Below are positions 59,773-64,000 of a stretch of 64,000 nucleotides of DNA, one piece after another. Within the stretch, counting starts at the first letter, position 1; the number at the start of each line of letters is the position of its first letter. Location of the stretch: NCBI GenBank assembly GCA_035652335.1, contig DASRDZ010000062.1, forward strand, positions 1 through 64,000. The letters run 5' to 3'. Source of the stretch: DASRDZ01 sp035652335 (lineage in GTDB: Bacteria > Chloroflexota > Dormibacteria > Aeolococcales > Aeolococcaceae). Below the pieces are notes generated by a model that worked only from the letters and a program-made list of their open reading frames with translations, did no database searches and was not told the origin of the DNA. A program made the position numbers and the translations under genes.

Positions 59773-59955
59773 TCACTGCGGCGGGACGCAGACCGTCTGC
59801 GCGGGGAGGATTGCCTGGCCGAGGACCACGATCGGATCCGTGGCGACGCAGGGGCCGGCGGTGGCAGGTCCGTGGGTCCCGCCGCCCAGCATGAGGGCGG
59901 CGCCGGCGGCAGAGGTGGCCAGGACGGCGGCGGCGAGGGGGATCCTTCTTCTCAT
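59773..59955 (-). CDS. Small secreted protein
   Basis: 60 residues. A typical signal peptide (RRRIPLAAAVLATSAAGAALML) leaves a 35-residue mature part with two Cys (GPCVATD, TVCVPP) that could form a disulphide. The codon usage is strongly GC3. No ribosome binding site. It lies between the AAA+ gene and vapC. Function unknown. Confidence 0.55.
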   Translation of the reverse strand: MRRRIPLAAAVLATSAAGAALMLGGGTHGPATAGPCVATDPIVVLGQAILPAQTVCVPPQ

Positions 59956-60027
59956 ATAGGAAATGACGGATGCGAGGCCCCGAACCAGCGCCGGCCCGGC
60001 CAGCTGAATCGACGTCAGCAGCTCCTG

Positions 60028-60435
60028 TCAGGGAAGCAGTTGCAGGCTCTCGCAGTGGCGCGGCCGGACGGCACCGAAGTGGCGGCGGTCGAGGGTGATC
60101 ACCGTCGGGGTGTCGAGACGCTCGGCCAGAGCGATGACGCTGGCATCGGTGCCCCGGAGCGGGAAGTCGGAGTACTGCTCGACAAGGTCGCCGATGCGTG
60201 CCCAGTCGTCGGGATGCGGCGCCTGGACGTCGAATCCGGCCAGACCGCGCAGCAGCTGGGCCTCTGCGACAGCACCAAGTCGCTTGCCGACGAGGTACGA
60301 CACCTCGGCCACCACCATCGCCGGGATCACCAGGTCGAGATCGCCGCGGGCGAGGACCTCGACGCACTGGTCGTGCCCGGCCTGGCTGCGGTCGGCTGCG
60401 GCGAACAACGGGCCGCTGTCAACGACGCAGATCAC
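60028..60435 (-). CDS. vapC: PIN-domain toxin (VapC family)
   Basis: 135 residues, probable Mg-dependent ribonuclease. Acidic residues in VVDSGPLFAAAD (start), PAMVVAEVSYLVG (Glu), FPLRGTDASVIALAERLDTPTVITLDRRHF (Asp) form the PIN active site. I chose the GTG at 60435, which has GAGGAG before it; it overlaps the vapB stop by 17 bases, as usual for toxin-antitoxin pairs. Confidence 0.9.
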   Translation of the reverse strand: MICVVDSGPLFAAADRSQAGHDQCVEVLARGDLDLVIPAMVVAEVSYLVGKRLGAVAEAQLLRGLAGFDVQAPHPDDWARIGDLVEQYSDFPLRGTDASVIALAERLDTPTVITLDRRHFGAVRPRHCESLQLLP

Positions 60436-60658
60436 CTTCCCACTCCTCGTGAAGGATCTCCTCCATGCGCTGCGCGATGTCCGGATCACCGCTGCTGCCG
60501 AGGTTCGCGAAGGGCAGCTCCCGGCGCCGGAAGCCGAGCCCGAGGTGGGCCACGAGGGCGACCCGAATCACCTCCGACGTCGATGTGTCGCGACGCTTCG
60601 CCTCGCGCGTCACCGCCCGGGCCAGGTCGTCGGGCACAGCTATGGTTATGCGCTTCAT
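60419..60658 (-). CDS. vapB: Ribbon-helix-helix antitoxin (VapB family)
   Basis: 79 residues. The N-terminal RHH domain (KRITIAVPDDLARAV, TSTSEVIRVALVAHL) binds DNA; the C-terminal part (LGSSGDPDIAQRMEEILHEEW) binds and blocks VapC. Operator-like repeats lie just before the ATG at 60658, consistent with autorepression by the VapBC complex. Confidence 0.88.
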   Translation of the reverse strand: MKRITIAVPDDLARAVTREAKRRDTSTSEVIRVALVAHLGLGFRRRELPFANLGSSGDPDIAQRMEEILHEEWEGDLRR

Positions 60659-60696
60659 ATCAGCATGCTGGCACATCGACATGCAATCAGCATATG
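60657..60696 (-). promoter_or_regulatory. Operator-like repeats upstream of vapBC
   Basis: The palindrome CAGCATGCTG (60661-60670) lies just before the vapB ATG. ATCAGCAT occurs twice in the same orientation (60659-60666 and 60686-60693), 27 bases apart, close to 2.5 helix turns. The AT-rich context includes CATATG, which could serve as -10. These are probable sites for VapB binding. Confidence 0.55.
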
Positions 60697-60838
60697 GGTC
60701 CACGTGTGGCCCGTCTTGGAAGCACTGCCAGAAGGATTATCTCGCGTACTGACACGATAAAACGCGTCGGGGCGCCCAGGGCGAAAGGCCCTGCTCTCCT
60801 TCCACCACCACGGGCCGGACGAGGTCGCCTGAGGCAGG

Positions 60839-62296
60839 TCAGGCGATGACCGCCTCCTCCGCCGCCTCCAGACGCCGCAGCCGCCGCGCCGCTCGCATGC
60901 GGTCGACGAGGCGTGCGGCGATCTCCGGGTCCTGGCCGAAGTGGAGCTGCACGAAGGAGGCCACCAGCCCCGGGTCGGTCCAGCCCTCGCAGCCGAGGGG
61001 CTCGCCGTCGCAGTCGTGCATCGAGTAGGCGGCGCGATAGCGGTCGGTGCCGCTGAGCAGCGACGAGAAGTGGAACTCGTGGCCGCGCAGGCGGGTGCCG
61101 GCGGGCCCGAGCAGGCAGTCGCTCATCAGGCGGACGTCGCGGTAGCCCATGCGCGGCGTGTCCTCCAAGGCGACGTCGACCGGGATCACGCCCGCCATCC
61201 GGTGCACCACGCCGTCACCGGTGCGCAGGGTGTCCGCCATCAGCAGGACCCCGCCGCACTCGGCGTAGATGGGCACGCCCTGCTGCCGGGCGCGCACCAC
61301 CGACTCCAGCATCGGGCGATTTGCGGCCAGGAGTGGCACGAACATCTCGGAGAAGCCGCCGCCGAAGTAGAGCCCGTCGACGTCGCGCGGCACCGAGCGC
61401 TCCTCGAGCGGCGAGAAGGGCACGATCTCGCAGCCCGCGTCCTCGAGCAGCTCCAGGTTCTCCGGGTAGTAGAAGCAGAAGGCGTCGTCGAACGCGACGC
61501 CGAGGCGCACTCGCCCGCGCACCGGCACCACCGGGCGCGGCGCGGGCGCCAGCGGCTGGGCGGCGGCCATCAGGCGCTCGATGAGGTCGAGGTCGCAGTG
61601 GCGCTCGACCGCGCCGGCGAGCTGCTCCAGGGCGACGTCGACGTGCGGGTTCTCGGTGAGCGGCACCAATCCCATGCGCAGCTCGGGGATGCGCGCCGAC
61701 TCCATGCGCGGGATGGCCCCGAGCACGGGCAGCGTGGCCAGCGTCCAGACGGCGTCCTCGACGAGGCGGCGGTGGTAGTCGCTGGGCACCTCGTTGAGGA
61801 TCACGCCGATCAACCGCAGCTTGGGGTCGAGCTGGCGCACACCCAGCGCCACCGCGGCGGCGGTCTCACCCATGGCGGTGACGTCGAGGACCAGGACGAC
61901 AGGCGAATCGGCGAGCCGGGCCACCTCGGCGGTGCTGCCCGGGAAGGGATAGGCCCCGGTGGCGCGCGCCTCGTCGGGCGAGAGGCCGTGCCCGTCGAAC
62001 ACGCCCATCACGCCCTCGATGACGGCGGCGTCGGCGCCGGTCGAGCCCTGGGCCAGGGCGCGGCGCAGGCCGGTCGCGCCCAGCATCCACGCGTCGAGGT
62101 TGCGGCAGGGCCGGCGCGACGCGTGGGAGAGGTAGGCGCTGTCGATGAGGTCGGGACCGACCTTGAAGGTCTGGACCACCCGGCCTCGCCGGGCCAGCGC
62201 GGCGACCAACCCGAGGGCGACGGTCGTCTTGCCCGCGCCGGAGTGCGCTCCCGCCACCACCAGACGTGGGATGCGGACCTCGTCGAACATGAGCAT
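60839..62296 (-). CDS. cobB: Cobyrinate a,c-diamide synthase
   Basis: 485 residues, cobalamin corrin-ring amidation with Gln and ATP. The N-terminal P-loop (GAHSGAGKTTVALGL) and VIEGVMGVFDG mark the DTBS-like synthase domain; the C-terminal class I glutamine amidotransferase has YAECGGVLLMADTL with the nucleophile Cys, and GHEFHFS with the His. Alternatively CfbB-like or hydrogenobyrinate specific. Provides cobalamin for enzymes such as the B12-dependent mutase at 53024. No B12 riboswitch is visible before it. Confidence 0.92.
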   Translation of the reverse strand: MLMFDEVRIPRLVVAGAHSGAGKTTVALGLVAALARRGRVVQTFKVGPDLIDSAYLSHASRRPCRNLDAWMLGATGLRRALAQGSTGADAAVIEGVMGVFDGHGLSPDEARATGAYPFPGSTAEVARLADSPVVLVLDVTAMGETAAAVALGVRQLDPKLRLIGVILNEVPSDYHRRLVEDAVWTLATLPVLGAIPRMESARIPELRMGLVPLTENPHVDVALEQLAGAVERHCDLDLIERLMAAAQPLAPAPRPVVPVRGRVRLGVAFDDAFCFYYPENLELLEDAGCEIVPFSPLEERSVPRDVDGLYFGGGFSEMFVPLLAANRPMLESVVRARQQGVPIYAECGGVLLMADTLRTGDGVVHRMAGVIPVDVALEDTPRMGYRDVRLMSDCLLGPAGTRLRGHEFHFSSLLSGTDRYRAAYSMHDCDGEPLGCEGWTDPGLVASFVQLHFGQDPEIAARLVDRMRAARRLRRLEAAEEAVIA

Positions 62297-62407
62297 CTCT
62301 CCGCGCCTGCCCCCCTTTTCCGACAGCTTGCGACGGGCGCCAGAGCGACGTGACGGTGTGTCGACGCGGTGGAGGTGCGGATCAGCGCTCGGTCTGGTCG
62401 GAGACCG

Positions 62408-62436
62408 ACGCTATCACCGGTTTGGCGCCGTGTAAA
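62408..62436 (-). promoter_or_regulatory. Candidate promoter for cobB
   Basis: On the minus strand TTTACA (62431-62436), 17-base spacer and TAGCGT (62408-62413), about 110 bases before the cobB start. The -10 box is weak. Confidence 0.35.
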
Positions 62437-62459
62437 GGAGGCGGCAAACCCGTTGAGCG

Positions 62460-64000
62460 TCAGGCGGTGGCGGCCACCGCCACGGGCGTCTCGGCCACCG
62501 CGATCGGCTCGGCGGCGGCCGCGGGACGGAGGTCGCGCAGCCGCATCCTCACCCGCTCGCGGCCATCCCACTCGTCGAGCTCGAGGCCGAAGCAGCAGTC
62601 GATGCGCCGCCCACGGGGCAGGTGTCGCTCGACGCCCGGCTTGTTGAAGGCGATCGCCTCGGCCAGCCCGCCGGCCTCGTCGCGCAGCAGCACGCGGAGG
62701 TGCTGGCGGGTGGCGCCGAAGCTCGACGCGGCCAGGACGGTGCAGTCGCGCATCGCCAGCAGCGCCTCGTGGTTGCCCTGGCCGCAGGGCTCCAGGGCGT
62801 CGAGCTCGCGGCAGAGCTCGGGCACCAGCTCGCCGGCGGTGACCACGGCGTCGACGCGGAAGACGCGCTCCGGAGGCGCCTCGCCCACCTGCGCGGCCAC
62901 GGCCGGGAGCAGGAGGGCGGCGAACTCCTCGAACCGGGCGGGGTCGAGGCTGAAGCCGGCGGCGAGCGCGTGGCCGCCGTAGCGGAGCAGCGCGGGGGCG
63001 GCGGCGTCGAGCGCCTTGACCACGTGCACGCCGCGGATCGAGCGCGCCGAGCCCTTCGCCTCCTCGGCGTCGAGGCAGGCGACGAAGCTCGGGCGGGCGT
63101 ACTTCTCGGTGATCCGTCCGGCCACCAGGCCGACGATGCCCATCGGCCAGCCGGGGTCGCCCAGGACGATGGCGGGCAGGTCGTCGGGCAGCTCCGCGAT
63201 GCGCTCCTCGGCCTGCGCCAGGGCGACGGCGACGGCCTCGCGGCGGACCTGGTTCTGCGCCTCCAGCTGGGCGGCGATCTGCTCGGCGTCGCCCTCGTCC
63301 TCGGCGAGGCAGAGACGCAGCGCCAGCTCGGCGTCCTCCATGCGGCCGGCGGCGTTGATGCGGGGCGCCAGGCCGAAGGCGATGTCGGAGGCGCGCAGCG
63401 CCGCGGAACGGATCCCGGCGGCGGCGCAGAGGGCGCGGATGCCGGGCGACGGGTCGCGGGAGAGCTGGGCCAGCCCGCGGGCGACGATGAGGCGGTTCTC
63501 GCCGCGCAGCGGCATCATGTCGGCCACCGTGCCGAGCGCGGCCAGGCCGAGACCCTGCGCCGCCGAGCCCTCGGGGACGACACCCTCCATCTCCAGCGCC
63601 TGGAGCAGCTTCCAGGCCACCCCGGCGCCCGCGAGCGCGTCGAAGGGATAGGTGTCGCCGGGCTGCTTGGGGTTGATCAGGGCGTCGGCGGGCGCCAGCC
63701 GGGGGGCGCTGCCCTCGGGGGCGAGCGGGAGGTGGTGGTCGGTGATGACCAGCCGCATCCCCTGGGGACGGCCCTGCACCACCTCGACGCTGCTGGTGCC
63801 GCAGTCGACGGTGACGGCGAGCTGGACGCCGAGGCGGCCCAGCTCCTCCAGGGCGGCGGCATGGAGGCCGTAGCCCTCGGTCATCCGGTTGGGGATGTAG
63901 GGCTGGACGACCGCTCCCGCCGCCCGCAGGGCGAGGGTGAGCATGGCGCAGGCGGTGACCCCGTCGGCGTCGTAGTCGCCGTAGACGGCGATGCGCTGCC
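62460..64000 (-). CDS. recJ: Single-stranded-DNA-specific exonuclease RecJ (5' end outside window)
   Basis: At least 513 residues are visible; the start lies past the right edge. 5'-3' exonuclease of RecF-type repair and mismatch repair. The DHH domain has GDYDADGVTA at the edge, VTVDCGTSS, ITDHHLP and LGTVADMMPL; the DHHA1 domain has GGHALAAGFS and the C-terminal OB fold carries ALEPCGQGNHEALL. Missing part: an estimated 60-80 residues with the first conserved motif. Confidence 0.95.
   Translation of the reverse strand, partial: QRIAVYGDYDADGVTACAMLTLALRAAGAVVQPYIPNRMTEGYGLHAAALEELGRLGVQLAVTVDCGTSSVEVVQGRPQGMRLVITDHHLPLAPEGSAPRLAPADALINPKQPGDTYPFDALAGAGVAWKLLQALEMEGVVPEGSAAQGLGLAALGTVADMMPLRGENRLIVARGLAQLSRDPSPGIRALCAAAGIRSAALRASDIAFGLAPRINAAGRMEDAELALRLCLAEDEGDAEQIAAQLEAQNQVRREAVAVALAQAEERIAELPDDLPAIVLGDPGWPMGIVGLVAGRITEKYARPSFVACLDAEEAKGSARSIRGVHVVKALDAAAPALLRYGGHALAAGFSLDPARFEEFAALLLPAVAAQVGEAPPERVFRVDAVVTAGELVPELCRELDALEPCGQGNHEALLAMRDCTVLAASSFGATRQHLRVLLRDEAGGLAEAIAFNKPGVERHLPRGRRIDCCFGLELDEWDGRERVRMRLRDLRPAAAAEPIAVAETPVAVAATA

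Noticed and set aside
62297..62459. Cobalamin riboswitch before cobB
   Set aside because: The B12-box and the conserved GCCACTG element are absent from the minus-strand leader; only a weak promoter is seen.
1..64000. CRISPR array or cas genes
   Set aside because: No regularly spaced short direct repeats were found in intergenic regions; the only regular repeats are coding (126-bp units at 15740-16320 and the GGGGTC run at 29000).

Overview
The window is very GC-rich chromosomal DNA, densely packed with genes, many of them joined by ATGA, GTGA or TTGA overlaps. GTG and TTG starts are common, and several -10 boxes lie only a few bases before the start codon. The encoded envelope is that of a monoderm: a sortase with LPxTG-type substrates, an L,D-transpeptidase, a class A penicillin-binding protein, and a Tad pilus without a secretin. 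Together with DUF3618 and holin-family envelope proteins, a trehalose OtsA/OtsB pair, a CTC-type ribosomal protein L25, a free B12-binding mutase subunit and a MoxR-VWA pair, this suggests a Dormibacterota/Chloroflexota- or Actinomycetota-like soil bacterium, probably an uncultured lineage. The phylum call is inference; no rRNA is present.

Layout. 1-2114: the end of an integrated element (an unrecognised gene at visibly lower GC and a tyrosine integrase) abutting tRNA-Glu(UUC). 2189-7550: a cell-surface locus with an IPT/TIG-repeat protein, a sortase and an LPKTG-anchored protein. 7720-11802: a translationally coupled run gltX - M3-type peptidase - SDR - small membrane protein. 11803-18421: oxidoreductase, amidase, two GNAT enzymes, a repeat-bearing L,D-transpeptidase, a PIG-V-like mannosyltransferase and greA. 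18434-23286: a secreted beta-helix protein ending in an LPDTS sorting-like tail, a cupredoxin, and a NarX/LuxR-type two-component system. 23453-28341: hemerythrin, two DUF3147-like membrane proteins (one fused to a CinA/PncC domain), ankyrin protein, DUF4386, SnoaL-like and RibD-C-like proteins. 28417-28487: tRNA-Gln(CUG).

28603-36325: an envelope/stress block on the minus strand with a class A PBP, DUF3618 and holin-family proteins, two paralogous HspR-like MerR regulators around a single-domain response regulator, and otsB/otsA. 39263-48210: the most interesting locus, a nine-gene Tad/Flp pilus-like operon. Its first gene appears to fuse a PrgI-like (type IV secretion) membrane domain to a TadZ-type ATPase. 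It continues with TadA, TadB, TadC, three pilin-like proteins and CpaB, and ends with a VirB4/TraC-like ATPase whose start overlaps the cpaB stop. No prepilin peptidase or secretin is present. A tandem ACT protein follows.

48215-64000: LysE exporter and SDR, LPG-synthase-like membrane protein, DJ-1/PfpI protein, methyltransferase, rplY (L25), B12-binding mutase subunit, an ADP-ribosylglycohydrolase-like protein, a TetR regulator with its ribosome binding site inside a hairpin, the VWA-MoxR pair, a vapBC toxin-antitoxin module with operator-like repeats, cobyrinate a,c-diamide synthase, and recJ running off the right edge.
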